Virus record (IMG/VR): IMGVR_UViG_3300036760_000522
Span: 62,001-126,000 of that record
Origin: a virus
Direction: 5' to 3' (one strand)
DNA length: 64,000 nucleotides
Below are positions 27,501 through 36,608 of this stretch, piece by piece. How positions within the stretch are numbered: position 1 is the stretch's first letter; each line of letters starts with the position of its first letter. Under the pieces are notes generated by a model. It was not told the origin of the DNA, searched no databases, and was given only the letters and a program-made list of their open reading frames with translations. The position numbers and the translations under genes were made by a program.

Positions 27501-27789
27501 GGCCCAAACGGGACAAATCAACTTGAACGATTTGCCTGTGGCTGGGGCTAACGCAACGGGAGGTGTCGTCTCGAACGTTAGCGGTGGACTAGCTTTGGTG
27601 AGGGCCGCAGCCGGTGAGGGCCTCGCTTCGGTTGGACGGGGTGAAACAATTGCGCCAAGAGGAGGTGGCAGTACGGGTGGGATTTCGATACAAGTTAACG
27701 GCGTAGGCGGCCAAGACCTGGCTAGAATCATCGAGACCAAGGTCATCGACGGGATCCACGAATACAAGCGTCGTGAGAGGTTCACGTAA
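24541..27789 (+). CDS. Tail tape measure protein
   Basis: The 1082-residue product is largely helical and rich in Lys, Glu and Ala. A low-complexity Gly/Ala segment lies at about 180-205 and a hydrophobic segment at about 215-240 (MATAVGAIAGSVVMLIKLFL), as expected for a tape measure that sets tail length and later inserts into the membrane. It sits after the tube and chaperone genes and before the lysin and hub genes. The C-terminus is Gly-rich with GGGSTGGISIQVNGVG, a typical tape-measure end. At the predicted 1.5 angstrom per residue, the tail would be about 160 nm long; this is only a rule of thumb. Confidence 0.85.
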   Translation: MAGETEVLDLTVNTKKALAEMERWQRETVDALQKIMKVTSELGFDTQKVAKKAIDAQTDWADSARDLFKVYRQEGKEIDDIKRQVTELASKFDDASETEQKAIAKQVKEYQKLGKVKVEALKERGELGKGLRDTSAAAADAFKESLRSVFGRDLKGLVESGSKAAAKSFKILPAAWKVFKGGAKGGAAGGAKGAAASAGGAGNALKGVGDLVKAIKPMISMATAVGAIAGSVVMLIKLFLDLDSAAKEFNKSLLQSAGTSGFLAQRGGDVDAAYQDVETTLRGVRDAANSSENMQWGITPADHQNLMNNLNQEGITLNSIGKQGGDSAEGVQKLATSLVHTGVAYSRAFGVPLQEIGQLQAEMAHEMGISLNNTSHEFERIAQTADEAGIGAVKFFGMIRGVSQDLSLWGLRMEDATTILGKLMKNMTPREAQKFFQTLTQGFKGMGRMDLVRKAFMGDLKKTRVTMESEIQRMSRNTAEELGAGLGYNEDQIRDLQQKITAGGASAITDLLPKVSEEVRSSVSSAVSHLETQQRRLSRGTVMGLAEAMADAGPAAAAEIRRQTMLSRTGFKSLKEAEGAKGGDAVAFIAEALGESVEAVRELGMFEEHVQTQQQKLISELADPKTMEATQKKLSKAGIKGSKEAIENASWSAIWETMSKDQQKLIKGEKETIDYAKRTADFQTSFIQKFEALMGFVMNQIYNIMIDVWDAITSLTNWGGGIEKTLKRAVMASKSQETAKIYEETKGDPGKFKDALRDQTDYAANLGNALKGENSAEIEDMITKSLSLLSTKEAASAAGITNVGGKTNIDEIIDNLQGEERSKFFEKAGTWFVDAAKMVELQSKFESVAKTAGDTAKGATEGATRTGVTTVERAGAPAATRTGVTTVERAAPVAPAVSEATGEALGLSSEQTSSLQSIDNQLDRLKMDTGFLSGPYANTLENSMLAALRTALFEYYLYKDMNQADVLGTMVSGGFTGRSFSQAVGAQAQTGQINLNDLPVAGANATGGVVSNVSGGLALVRAAAGEGLASVGRGETIAPRGGGSTGGISIQVNGVGGQDLARIIETKVIDGIHEYKRRERFT
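27126..27209 (+). repeat. 36-base perfect tandem repeat in the tape measure gene
   Basis: The 36 bases at 27126-27161 are repeated exactly at 27174-27209, a period of 48 bases (16 residues). The encoded unit is TRTGVTTVERA separated by a short Gly/Ala/Pro linker. It lies in the flexible region before the C-terminal domain. Exact identity at the DNA level points to a recent duplication and hence to possible length variation between related phages. Confidence 0.9.
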
Positions 27790-28400
27790 TGGCGAGGATC
27801 CCTTCTGCCAATCCGGACTTCGCTAAAATCGAAGTCCCGTCAGATGGCAGCGGAGTTTATCCGCATCCTGCGATCAATCGTAGAGGCGCTATCCCCATGG
27901 CGTTCCAGATCGTCTCACCTTTCAACGCATCCAAAATGCTGTTGCCTCACGCTTTGGTCATGCACGTCAACCCGGCTAGCTTGACGGAGAACCACCAGCA
28001 AACAGTCGAGAGGATCCAGACACGCGGAGGATGGGTCGAACAACATTGGGAACCAAAACTGCTCGAGATTAGTGCCGACGGCACTACAGGTGCTTTCGTC
28101 AACATCTACACGGGTCTTTCGAGTGTCCTCAGACAACAGACCATTGCCTGGGACCGGTACCGAGATCTGCACGACCTCTATTTGAACAACGGATCAGTTT
28201 ACGATCCGTACGGCAACATCGTTCTCCAGGGCTTTGTGATGCTCATGTACGATCGCGGTACGTACCTTGGTTCATTTCGATCTTTCGAAGTCGATGAGAC
28301 CGACGACGCGCCGTTCGCTTTCAAGCTCACTTGGACGTTCAAGGTCGAGCGAACGATCTTGGCAGTAGTGTCTTCTGCTAGATACCAAAAGGTAGCGTGA
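27789..28400 (+). CDS. Baseplate/tail protein, paralogous to the C-terminal domain of the next gene
   Basis: The product is 203 residues; its ATG overlaps the tape-measure stop (TAATG). The core has MHVNPASLTENHQQ, then WVEQHWEP, then LVLQGFVMLMYDRGTYLGSF and ending FKLTWTFKVERT. The last 170 residues of the next gene show the same order of blocks (MLINPKQFTVKPEK, IVEHWG, IYIYYDSTLYIGSF, VEYSWEFTARAT). Both therefore descend from one domain, probably a tube-to-hub adaptor that sits between tail tube and baseplate hub. The position supports a baseplate connector role; the exact family is not recognised. Confidence 0.6.
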   Translation: MARIPSANPDFAKIEVPSDGSGVYPHPAINRRGAIPMAFQIVSPFNASKMLLPHALVMHVNPASLTENHQQTVERIQTRGGWVEQHWEPKLLEISADGTTGAFVNIYTGLSSVLRQQTIAWDRYRDLHDLYLNNGSVYDPYGNIVLQGFVMLMYDRGTYLGSFRSFEVDETDDAPFAFKLTWTFKVERTILAVVSSARYQKVA

Positions 28401-28403
28401 CAC

Positions 28404-30224
28404 TTGGCGACTAGACGCAGAGTTGCACGAAGCAACAGCTATTCACAGAAGGCTGCTCAAATTGAGCAGGATGCCGCGTACTACCCGTCCTCTGTCTATG
28501 GTGGCTTAGGAAACAACGGACCACTCAGTCCACATCTGACATTCCCGAGCGCGCTGGACTTGCAAGTCGACGCACTCTCTGAGGAGTTTGTCCCGCTTTC
28601 AACTGTTGCACAGAGATCCAGAAACCCAAAGATTTTCGTGATCGGGATCATTCCGCCAAGCGTCAAAATATCGGGGCGTCTTCTCGACCGATCTGCAACG
28701 GTGAACCCTTTGGTTCCGGCGAGTGCTGACACTGTACAAATTCCAACGGATCCTTCTCGTGAAGGCGCTCCGAATGCCACCATCAGCGTCACGGGTAATC
28801 TTTTGGCAGTTGAGGGATTGGCCTCCACGACTGACGAGTTTCGGCAGGCCGTCATCGCCATGGCTCAGCGGCACGGATGGGATCCAAATATCCTCGTCAC
28901 TATCATGGCGTTCGAGACTGGAAAGACTTTCAGAGCTGATGCTGGGATTGATGCGTGGAACCCTAGTCGCACTGCGACAGGTCTCATTCAGTTCACAGAA
29001 GAAACTGCGAGAACACTGGGAATCCCTCCTGGTCCGCCTCCGGATCCCAAACTTCGCAATAGACGATCTTCGTCGGGAAGCCTTCCACGGTCAGAGTACC
29101 GAACCTGGACATTGATGGGGATGACAGCGGAGGAACAACTCCCCTACGTAGAACAGTACTTTGTTTCAGGGTTCGGGAATCGAGACCCCAGCAAGCTTCG
29201 GTTGATCGACTACTATGCCGTCGTTTTTGGTCAACCAAAGATCGGTGCCTCTAAGGACGCGGTTCTCTACCGTGCAACGGACATCTTCGGATTGCCCGTC
29301 AAAGCATACAAAGACAACATTGGTCTTGACAGGGTAGCTGGGGATCGAAGTACCCCTCCCATGCGAAAGGGTTACATTAACGTCAACGACTTGCAACGCA
29401 ACCTTGACGGAATACAACGCAGCGCTCACGGAGAAACCATCGCAGTCGGCTCTGTACCTAGGATGATTTTTGTAGGAACTGCCGAAACCATCGCTGCCGA
29501 CTCCAACAATGGCAATTGGAAGGAAACAGGAGCCCAAAGTTCAGCACAAGCTCAAAGCGAAATGGGCAAGCTTGCAGACACTCCTTTGAGTGGACAAGAC
29601 CTGTTGAATGCTTTCACAACGCAACAGACAGCTCAAATCCTCAGCACACAACTTGAGCGGGATGCTATGGCTAACATACCTCCGCTTCGCATGCTCATCA
29701 ATCCAAAGCAGTTCACAGTCAAGCCCGAGAAGATTGTCGCTGATGGTAGCCAGTCACGAGAAGGCGTCATCGTCGAACATTGGGGAAACCAGCAAGACAA
29801 GATTTCAGCCTCAGGTAAAGTGGCGGGGTTCTACGCGATCGACGCCAAGAACGCAGTAGGTCCAGGCGTGACGCGCATGGCCCGCAACTTCAGTCAAGCG
29901 TGGCAGAACTTCCAAAGCATGGTGTTGCTGTATGCGAACAACGGAGGACTCCGCACGCCGGATTTCGCCGCAGCAACGTCACGGAGAAATCTCTCTTTGA
30001 TGGGGTCAATCTACATCTACTACGACTCGACCCTGTACATCGGCAGCTTTGATTCCTTGTCTGTGACAGAGTCCGACACAGCACCATTTACGGTCGAGTA
30101 CTCCTGGGAGTTCACAGCTCGTGCGACTTTCCTGCTCGACACCCCTGACTTGCAACGCAACTACGGCTCAAGCGCGTCTTTGACAGCTCAACCGACAGTT
30201 TCTCGTGCTTTCATAGGCTATTAG
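28404..30224 (+). CDS. Tail-associated lysin with a transglycosylase-like domain and a baseplate domain
   Basis: The product is 606 residues from TTG 28404. Residues about 155-270 resemble lytic transglycosylases and lysozymes: HGWDPNILVTIMAFETG with Glu171 as the likely acid catalyst, then ATGLIQFTEETARTLGIP, then MTAEEQLPYVEQYF. It would cut peptidoglycan during injection. The C-terminal 170 residues duplicate the protein encoded just upstream, so the enzyme is tethered to the baseplate. The region between is low-complexity, Gln/Ser-rich. Neighbours are the tape measure adaptor and the hub. Confidence 0.75.
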   Translation: MATRRRVARSNSYSQKAAQIEQDAAYYPSSVYGGLGNNGPLSPHLTFPSALDLQVDALSEEFVPLSTVAQRSRNPKIFVIGIIPPSVKISGRLLDRSATVNPLVPASADTVQIPTDPSREGAPNATISVTGNLLAVEGLASTTDEFRQAVIAMAQRHGWDPNILVTIMAFETGKTFRADAGIDAWNPSRTATGLIQFTEETARTLGIPPGPPPDPKLRNRRSSSGSLPRSEYRTWTLMGMTAEEQLPYVEQYFVSGFGNRDPSKLRLIDYYAVVFGQPKIGASKDAVLYRATDIFGLPVKAYKDNIGLDRVAGDRSTPPMRKGYINVNDLQRNLDGIQRSAHGETIAVGSVPRMIFVGTAETIAADSNNGNWKETGAQSSAQAQSEMGKLADTPLSGQDLLNAFTTQQTAQILSTQLERDAMANIPPLRMLINPKQFTVKPEKIVADGSQSREGVIVEHWGNQQDKISASGKVAGFYAIDAKNAVGPGVTRMARNFSQAWQNFQSMVLLYANNGGLRTPDFAAATSRRNLSLMGSIYIYYDSTLYIGSFDSLSVTESDTAPFTVEYSWEFTARATFLLDTPDLQRNYGSSASLTAQPTVSRAFIGY

Positions 30225-30225
30225 T

Positions 30226-33200
30226 GTGGCACGAGGACCCTTTCAAGGCACGTATCAGGCGGGCGTTCGTCCGACTGTAGTCACGGCACCTGACGCACTC
30301 GTCTACGTCAACGGAGAAGTCGACATTCTTGGGTGTCCTCAGTGCCGGCGTCGTTTCGACTGGAATAAATACATCACGAGTATCCAGGTCGATTTAAATA
30401 TCGACAGTCCGCCCGGCTCAGCGTCCATCAACTTGTCCGTTCCTCGACACTCGGTAGACGATTTCTACTTCGAGGGACAGCCTCTCATCACCAGCATGAT
30501 GGAGATCGAGATCTACGCGAAAGGCTACTACCTTCTCGAGGGCGTCCCTCAATACTATCCGATTTTTTGGGGACTTGTGACCGAAGTCACTGAGGCTTAC
30601 TCCGGTGGAGAACACACCTTTTCAATCAATTGCTCTGACATCTTGAAATGGTGGGAACTGTGCAAGATGAATGTGAATCCAGCGTTCACAGCGGCTGCCG
30701 GTCAGCAAGGACGCTCGAATTTCGGCAATGTGTTTCATGGCATGAACCCTTATGATGTGATTTGGTCTTTGGCCCACGCATCGTTCGGTGACATTGTGAT
30801 TGGAACTGGCTCGTTGAACACAATTCAGAATGAGAGGAACCCTGCTCTTGCCTCGACATTCAAAAATGCGATGGGCGATCTCATGCAGTACTGGAATCGT
30901 AGGTTCAGCAAGATCCGATCGAACTTGCTGCTCTACGGAACGACAGGCACAGCGGTCAGAGGTGATCAGCTCCAGGCGGCGTATGAAAATCTAAAACCAG
31001 GGGTGAACAAACCTTTCGCATCACAACTCGTGCGTCAAGCCAACGGCGGCAACACACAGCAGATGGACTTCGACCCAACTGATCCTAACGTTGTTGCATT
31101 TCGCGTCCAAGGTACACAAGCTGGTCAGACTAGTCTTTGGCAAACGGAGTTTCAAACTAAGCTCGAGATCGCGAACTCGTCGAAGCAAGCCATTGGCTTT
31201 GAATTCTACATGGACGTGACAGGGGACATCGTTTTCAAACCGCCTTTCTTCAATCTCGATGTACTCTCGAACAAGCCTGTAAGTTGGATCCAAGACATCG
31301 ACATCATCGACTTCAATATTGCGGACTCTGAGGCAGAGGTTGTGACTCAACTTCAGGTGCAAGGAAACTATACAGGCAACATCGATTGGGGGATTGGAGA
31401 AGAGGCGACTCCATACACGAGTGTCACTGACTACCATCTCCTGCGACGATATGGCTGGAGGGTACAGAACTACAACTCTGAGTTTCTAGCGGATCCGCGA
31501 GCCATGTTTTATGTTGGGCTCGATGTCTTGGATCAACACAACGCGAAACGATTCAAGGCCACCTGCAACATACCGCTTCGTCCTGAGTTGCGACTCGGAT
31601 TCCCAATCTACCTCGCGCCCAAAGATCAGTTTTGGTATGTGACTGGGATCAGTCATAACATTTCGTTCGGAGGTCGAGCACAAACGACTCTCAATCTGAC
31701 GTCACGCCGCGGAAAATTCATGGCACCGAAAGGGATCGGCACCATTGAATTGACAGGAACGACAGCGAACCCCCAAACGCTGACACCTCGACAACTGGCT
31801 GAGAAAGGTCACTTCAAGGTCAACGTCGGGGAAGCCGCTCAGATCCCGCCCACCAACGCTCCAAGTCAAGCCGGGGACTCGGACCCCTACGAGCCTCTTG
31901 TGCTTCGCCACCCAAAGACAGGTCGCATCGTCGGTTACCCAAACGTCGTCATGGCTTACACAGGGCCATTTACTGCGACCGCCGACCAACTGGCTACGTT
32001 GAAAGGTGAGAAGAAGCCAACGAGCCAGAAGACGGACGGACGAACAGCGCAATCCAGAATCAAGGAAGCTCAAGACGCCGCACTCGAACAAATCGCTCAG
32101 ATCAGCGAGGCTTCATTCACGGTGCAAGAGCAAGATCGTGTGCGCGAAAAACACATGACGAATCGTTACAGCTACGGGCTGAACAGCGCAGGTGTCTACA
32201 CTTATTTGCACGACAAATCCCAAGTCATCCGAGAAATGATTGTCCTCCCTGCGAACCGAGTCTCGTTCAACAATTCCCAGATCCAGTTCACAGGTAAGAG
32301 TGGCATGATCCGTCCCGTGTCTGATGATCGTGGCTACGAAGTCATCGGCCACCATCGCTACGGACGGAACGTCCTTTTGCGTGACGGTGCTCTCGTTCTT
32401 AACGATGGGAATCCGAATGAGCGGACCAACCCAGGACTTCAATTGGCACTCTCTGGTGGACTTCTCGAGACGCTACAAGCTCAGTCACAGGGTTTGACCA
32501 CGGTGTCGACGCCCTACGTCAATGCAGCTGATGCGATCACCAAGCTTCAACCAGAGGATCTACAGACCGCCGCGACCATCGTGCCTGAACTCAACGAGCC
32601 GAGAATCATCGAAGGCGAAACAACATTCGTGAAAACAGCTCCTCTGAATTCACCTGAACGTATTGGAGCGACAACACCAGCCAACGTCGAAGCGACCCAA
32701 CTCTCTCGGGCTCTGACTTTAGCAGAAATGACAGTTCGAGAAGGCCTTGCCGCAGGTGGAACGATAGACCCAAATTGTCTGTGTGTTTCAGGGAGAGCTG
32801 ACTTGGCTTTCATCAGCGTTGGGTATCAAGTCAAAACTTTGCGACCAACAACTTCTGACGTTAATCTAAGTGAGCAAGCCCGAGCTATCATCGAACAAGC
32901 CCAATCTGCTGAGATACCCGCGGAAGCAATCGCACAAGCTATTGAGCAGTACCGGAGCACGGATCCAGACCTGTCACAGGCTATTGCAGCTCAAGGGCTT
33001 TCAGGAATAATCGACGACACCTCAGACGACTTGAATCCCAAACGTGGTGTACGTTCACACCAAGACACGATCGGTGTTGTCGAAGCCTTTTTAGCTAACC
33101 TCTACACCGCGCTTGATGTCCCTCATCAGGAGCGTGAAAAAGAACTTCGCGGGGAACACATTCAACTACCGGCACGCAAACCGGAAACCATACGATTTGG

Positions 33201-33618
33201 AGAAACAGCACCAGAGCTGAGTCCTTTTGCACCGCCGTACTCAACGCCGAATCGCGCACTCGGTGGAGATCCAGAGGCTTTGGCGATTCAAGCCAGAACC
33301 TCAATCAACCAAATTCCCAAGGCATGGAGCAAGTTCAGTACTGATTTGAAAGCCAATACGGCTCGACGAACGTTAGAGGTCCAGATCTCCCAGGAGCGGG
33401 CCCGAGTGCAACGCTTGGAACAAGAAAAGCAGGATCTCGAGAGGAAGCTTCAAAGCAAGGGAACTACAAGTGGAGATATTCCGAAGAACGTGAGAGACCT
33501 TCAGACAGAAATCGATGCCTTGCAAAAAGACATCGATGACAAGCAAACGGAACTCCGACAACTCAATCTGTCGTCACCTCCACCGCCACAAGACGGCCCG
33601 GAGGAAGTCACACCCTAA
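30226..33618 (+). CDS. Baseplate hub protein (gpD/gp27-like) with long C-terminal extension
   Basis: The product is 1130 residues from GTG 30226. Residues 1-510 fit hub proteins: a CPQC motif near 37-40, an early strand-rich domain (ITSIQVDLNIDSPPGSASIN), FSINCSDILKWW, and finally RLGFPIYLAPKDQFWYVTGI with SHNISFGGRAQTTLNLTSRR. These match the pattern of gpD/gp27-type hubs, which form the trimer that holds the spike. The extension of about 600 residues is less ordered and includes a coiled coil at about 1045-1115 (RARVQRLEQEKQDLERKL). The gene is followed without a gap by the spike gene. Confidence 0.78.
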   Translation: MARGPFQGTYQAGVRPTVVTAPDALVYVNGEVDILGCPQCRRRFDWNKYITSIQVDLNIDSPPGSASINLSVPRHSVDDFYFEGQPLITSMMEIEIYAKGYYLLEGVPQYYPIFWGLVTEVTEAYSGGEHTFSINCSDILKWWELCKMNVNPAFTAAAGQQGRSNFGNVFHGMNPYDVIWSLAHASFGDIVIGTGSLNTIQNERNPALASTFKNAMGDLMQYWNRRFSKIRSNLLLYGTTGTAVRGDQLQAAYENLKPGVNKPFASQLVRQANGGNTQQMDFDPTDPNVVAFRVQGTQAGQTSLWQTEFQTKLEIANSSKQAIGFEFYMDVTGDIVFKPPFFNLDVLSNKPVSWIQDIDIIDFNIADSEAEVVTQLQVQGNYTGNIDWGIGEEATPYTSVTDYHLLRRYGWRVQNYNSEFLADPRAMFYVGLDVLDQHNAKRFKATCNIPLRPELRLGFPIYLAPKDQFWYVTGISHNISFGGRAQTTLNLTSRRGKFMAPKGIGTIELTGTTANPQTLTPRQLAEKGHFKVNVGEAAQIPPTNAPSQAGDSDPYEPLVLRHPKTGRIVGYPNVVMAYTGPFTATADQLATLKGEKKPTSQKTDGRTAQSRIKEAQDAALEQIAQISEASFTVQEQDRVREKHMTNRYSYGLNSAGVYTYLHDKSQVIREMIVLPANRVSFNNSQIQFTGKSGMIRPVSDDRGYEVIGHHRYGRNVLLRDGALVLNDGNPNERTNPGLQLALSGGLLETLQAQSQGLTTVSTPYVNAADAITKLQPEDLQTAATIVPELNEPRIIEGETTFVKTAPLNSPERIGATTPANVEATQLSRALTLAEMTVREGLAAGGTIDPNCLCVSGRADLAFISVGYQVKTLRPTTSDVNLSEQARAIIEQAQSAEIPAEAIAQAIEQYRSTDPDLSQAIAAQGLSGIIDDTSDDLNPKRGVRSHQDTIGVVEAFLANLYTALDVPHQEREKELRGEHIQLPARKPETIRFGETAPELSPFAPPYSTPNRALGGDPEALAIQARTSINQIPKAWSKFSTDLKANTARRTLEVQISQERARVQRLEQEKQDLERKLQSKGTTSGDIPKNVRDLQTEIDALQKDIDDKQTELRQLNLSSPPPPQDGPEEVTP

Positions 33619-35793
33619 ATGCGCACACTGCCAAAAAACCCTAGCGGCACGATCCCAGGCAAGGACTTCGTTGATACAGGAGACCTCTCTGGCATCAAGG
33701 TCGGCATCGTCACACGCGTCGATGAAGTCAATCTCAAGGCAGATCTGCGGATTATCACAGGTGGTGGTGACAGGTTCGAGGTTGACCTCACGCAAGGGTT
33801 AGCAGGGCCGAGAAGCTTTTTGGGAGGGATCCCGGAAGTCAACTCGGTTGCACTTGTCGGTTACCGTCGAATCCACAAAAATCTCTACGACGCAGTCATC
33901 ATCGGCTATCTCCCAACTGGGGTTCGTAGCGGCGCAAGATTTGACCCGTTCTATGCTCTTGATCCGTCAGAAGTCACTCCTGACGAACAAGAAGCCGTCA
34001 ACCAAATTGCGGCCCCTGTTCTACGATACAAACGACCGCCCATTCTACGACCGGGTGATGTCGGAGGGATGGCGGCTGGCGGAGCTGAATTTGCCATCAA
34101 CCAAAACTACACTGCGGTCAACCGATCTGGGGACACGTTTCAACTTCGAGATGTTGATCGCACCATCGTTCAACAAGCCGTCCACCGAATCGAAAGTGAG
34201 TCAGGCGTCAAAAGGTTGTCAGGTCCGATCCGTCGAGGTGGTCTCTACCTGTCTCCGGACATCTTGAAAGCTGGCGGCACGACTCTTCGTGACGATGCCG
34301 ATTATTTTGGCAAGAATGCTGTTCAAGCCACAGGTCCCGGGATCGGGATTGGCACCGACGTGAAGTTCGCCAATACAGAGGGGACCATTCTTTCGGTATT
34401 CAACGACGCAACGAACTTCGCTCCAACAACCTACTCAAATGGTCGTCGTGTGCATTACCCGCCGACGGCTCCGGGCGTCGGCGTCGATGATCCAGACAGT
34501 ATCGCGGATGCGTTCGTTGAGGACCGGCTAGAGCTCCGACATACGAGCGATCTCACACTCGACGTACTTGAAGAGATTGACGGGTACGCGACCGATACAC
34601 GATCTCCGTACATCGAACGTGTTCTCGGGACGATCGTCGGAAACGATCTTGGATCAACGCGAGGCTTGCGAGGTTACGCACGAATCCTGAAGCCAAGATT
34701 GTTTCCAGACTTCGTTTCACGACTGCCGGGGAAGTTCACCCTCGAGGAGGTCGATCGCCAACCGACAACTCCTGACCTAGAAGTCAACACGAGTGCTGGC
34801 GCCATGTTGTTCCGCATCCGTCCCCCACGGAGCGTCGGCGAGAGGTCCTTTGTAGCTGCTGTCTCGAAGCAAGGCAAGCTTTTTGTTGAGATACCTGCAT
34901 CGACTGTCGAGGACTATCCGAGCGGGTCCAAACGAGTCTCGGCCGAGTTCATGTTGGAAGGGGCTCTCAAGGCCTACATTGGAGCCTCAAATCCTGACCG
35001 GATCTCTGTCCACGCGACACTCGAAGGCGGTCTTCACCTGGACATCGGTCGCGATGCCAAGGGCAACGCGGTCACCACGCGCTTCCACAGCGCGACCAAG
35101 ACCGTTTACGAAGGCAACCCCAACGACGACGACGTAGCGACCTCAATCGAGGTCAGAGGGGTCAAGGAGAGCGTCATCTCTGGTGCCGAGCAGAAGACCA
35201 TCGACGGCTCAAAAGCTACTACCGTCAGCGGCAACTATCGGATCAATGCAGATCGCTACAACGTCAACGCGTTCCAAGGCGCCTCGCTAAACTACGGTGA
35301 GCTGAACCAACTGGTCTCTGGCAAGACTCAGCTGCGGTACGCACTTCAGGTCCTAGAGGACATCATCGCGGGCGGCAAGATACTGACTATATTGGCCGGC
35401 GGGCTGACTGAGACTGTTGCTGCGGGGGCTGTGACGACCAACGTCCTGGCAGGAGCTCACTCAACAAACGTCAGTGCTGGGGCTTATTCCGTGATTGTCG
35501 GGGCGGGGGCTGTGAGCATTACTACAGGGGCGGGGGCTGTCACCATGACGACCTCTGCGGGGGCCTTCTCGATTTCCGCGGTTGCTGGTGCCATGAGCCT
35601 CACTGCTGGGTTGGCGCTCAACCTGACGGCAGCAGTCGCCTGTTCCATCGTCGCCCCTCAAATCCTCTTAGGAGGTCCAGCAGCTGTGCTCGGCCTCTGT
35701 CGAGGATTGCCGGCTCTCCCTCCAGGGACACCTACCCTGGATTTAATCACCGGGACTCCTCTATTGGGATCGGCATTAGTGCGGTCAATCTGA
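33619..35793 (+). CDS. Baseplate spike protein (gpV/gp5-like) with beta-helix C-terminus
   Basis: The product is 724 residues and starts at the first base after the hub stop. The N-terminal part (IKVGIVTRVDEVNLKADLRI, then GIPEVNSVALVGY) fits the OB-fold of spike proteins such as gpV, gp5 and VgrG. From about residue 590 there is an 8- to 11-residue repeat (GAVTTNVLAG, GAHSTNVSAG, GAYSVIVGAG, GAVSITTGAG, GAVTMTTSAG), typical of a triple-stranded beta-helix needle. At DNA level the repeats share the word GCGGGGGCTGT (35422, 35503, 35530). No PAAR tip domain is obvious. It pierces the outer membrane on contraction. Confidence 0.85.
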   Translation: MRTLPKNPSGTIPGKDFVDTGDLSGIKVGIVTRVDEVNLKADLRIITGGGDRFEVDLTQGLAGPRSFLGGIPEVNSVALVGYRRIHKNLYDAVIIGYLPTGVRSGARFDPFYALDPSEVTPDEQEAVNQIAAPVLRYKRPPILRPGDVGGMAAGGAEFAINQNYTAVNRSGDTFQLRDVDRTIVQQAVHRIESESGVKRLSGPIRRGGLYLSPDILKAGGTTLRDDADYFGKNAVQATGPGIGIGTDVKFANTEGTILSVFNDATNFAPTTYSNGRRVHYPPTAPGVGVDDPDSIADAFVEDRLELRHTSDLTLDVLEEIDGYATDTRSPYIERVLGTIVGNDLGSTRGLRGYARILKPRLFPDFVSRLPGKFTLEEVDRQPTTPDLEVNTSAGAMLFRIRPPRSVGERSFVAAVSKQGKLFVEIPASTVEDYPSGSKRVSAEFMLEGALKAYIGASNPDRISVHATLEGGLHLDIGRDAKGNAVTTRFHSATKTVYEGNPNDDDVATSIEVRGVKESVISGAEQKTIDGSKATTVSGNYRINADRYNVNAFQGASLNYGELNQLVSGKTQLRYALQVLEDIIAGGKILTILAGGLTETVAAGAVTTNVLAGAHSTNVSAGAYSVIVGAGAVSITTGAGAVTMTTSAGAFSISAVAGAMSLTAGLALNLTAAVACSIVAPQILLGGPAAVLGLCRGLPALPPGTPTLDLITGTPLLGSALVRSI

Positions 35794-35836
35794 ATTCCGT
35801 ACGTTGACAGTCAACCTGTCGGTGTTTTAGTTTTGA

Positions 35837-36604
35837 ATGCCACGTAGCCGTAACCCAAAAGGTTTGCGTCCATTTTTTAGTTACTACGGGGGTAAATGGC
35901 GAGAGACGCCGAATCTTTATCCTGAGCCTGTCCACGAAACCGTTGTGGAACCTTTTGCTGGTTCTGCTGGGTACGCGACTAGATATGCTTCACACAAAGT
36001 TATTTTGTGTGAAGTCGATCCCGTTCTTGCCGCAGTCTGGCAGTATTTGATTCTGGTGAAGGCCGAGGAGATTTTGTCAATCCCGGACTTGTCACCAGAC
36101 GAGTCCGTTGAGGACCTACAAATCAACCAAGAAGCCAAATGGCTGGTGGGGTTGTGGTTGAACCGGGGTGTCTCTAGTCCGCGCAAGAACCCTTCACAGT
36201 GGATGCGGTCGAAGATCCGTCCAGGATCATTCTGGGGGGCTAGAGTACGACGAACTATTGCATTGCAAGTCGACCTGATACGTCACTGGAAAATCTACCA
36301 TTGTAGCTACGTCGATTGTCCGACACCACGTACAGCTACGTGGTTCATTGACCCGCCATACATAGAAGCTGGGCGGCACTACCGGTATGGGGCTCAGCAA
36401 CTGGACTATGTTGCTCTTGCTGAGTGGTGTAGATCCAGGTCTGGACAAGTCATTGTCTGTGAGAACGAGGGAGCGACGTGGTTACCTTTTTGTGAGTTGG
36501 CAAGCGTGAAGACGTCGCGGACACAACGGTCCAAAGAAGTCTGCTGGTTGAACTGCGAGAAGAAAGTTGATGAGTACGGTTTCGTGTTCAGTTTGGAGAC
36601 GTAG
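35837..36604 (+). CDS. N6-adenine DNA methyltransferase, D12 (Dam-like) class
   Basis: The product is 255 residues. It has the D12-class motifs in order: FSYYGGKW (residues 14-21, S-adenosylmethionine binding), VEPFAGSAGY (37-46), the acidic motif LCEVDP, and the catalytic FIDPPY (170-175). This class methylates adenine in short sites. No restriction enzyme is nearby, so it is an orphan enzyme, perhaps hiding phage DNA from host restriction. It sits between the spike gene and further tail genes, with small flanking gaps, like an insertion in the operon. The specificity cannot be read from sequence. Confidence 0.9.
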   Translation: MPRSRNPKGLRPFFSYYGGKWRETPNLYPEPVHETVVEPFAGSAGYATRYASHKVILCEVDPVLAAVWQYLILVKAEEILSIPDLSPDESVEDLQINQEAKWLVGLWLNRGVSSPRKNPSQWMRSKIRPGSFWGARVRRTIALQVDLIRHWKIYHCSYVDCPTPRTATWFIDPPYIEAGRHYRYGAQQLDYVALAEWCRSRSGQVIVCENEGATWLPFCELASVKTSRTQRSKEVCWLNCEKKVDEYGFVFSLET

Positions 36605-36608
36605 CGCT

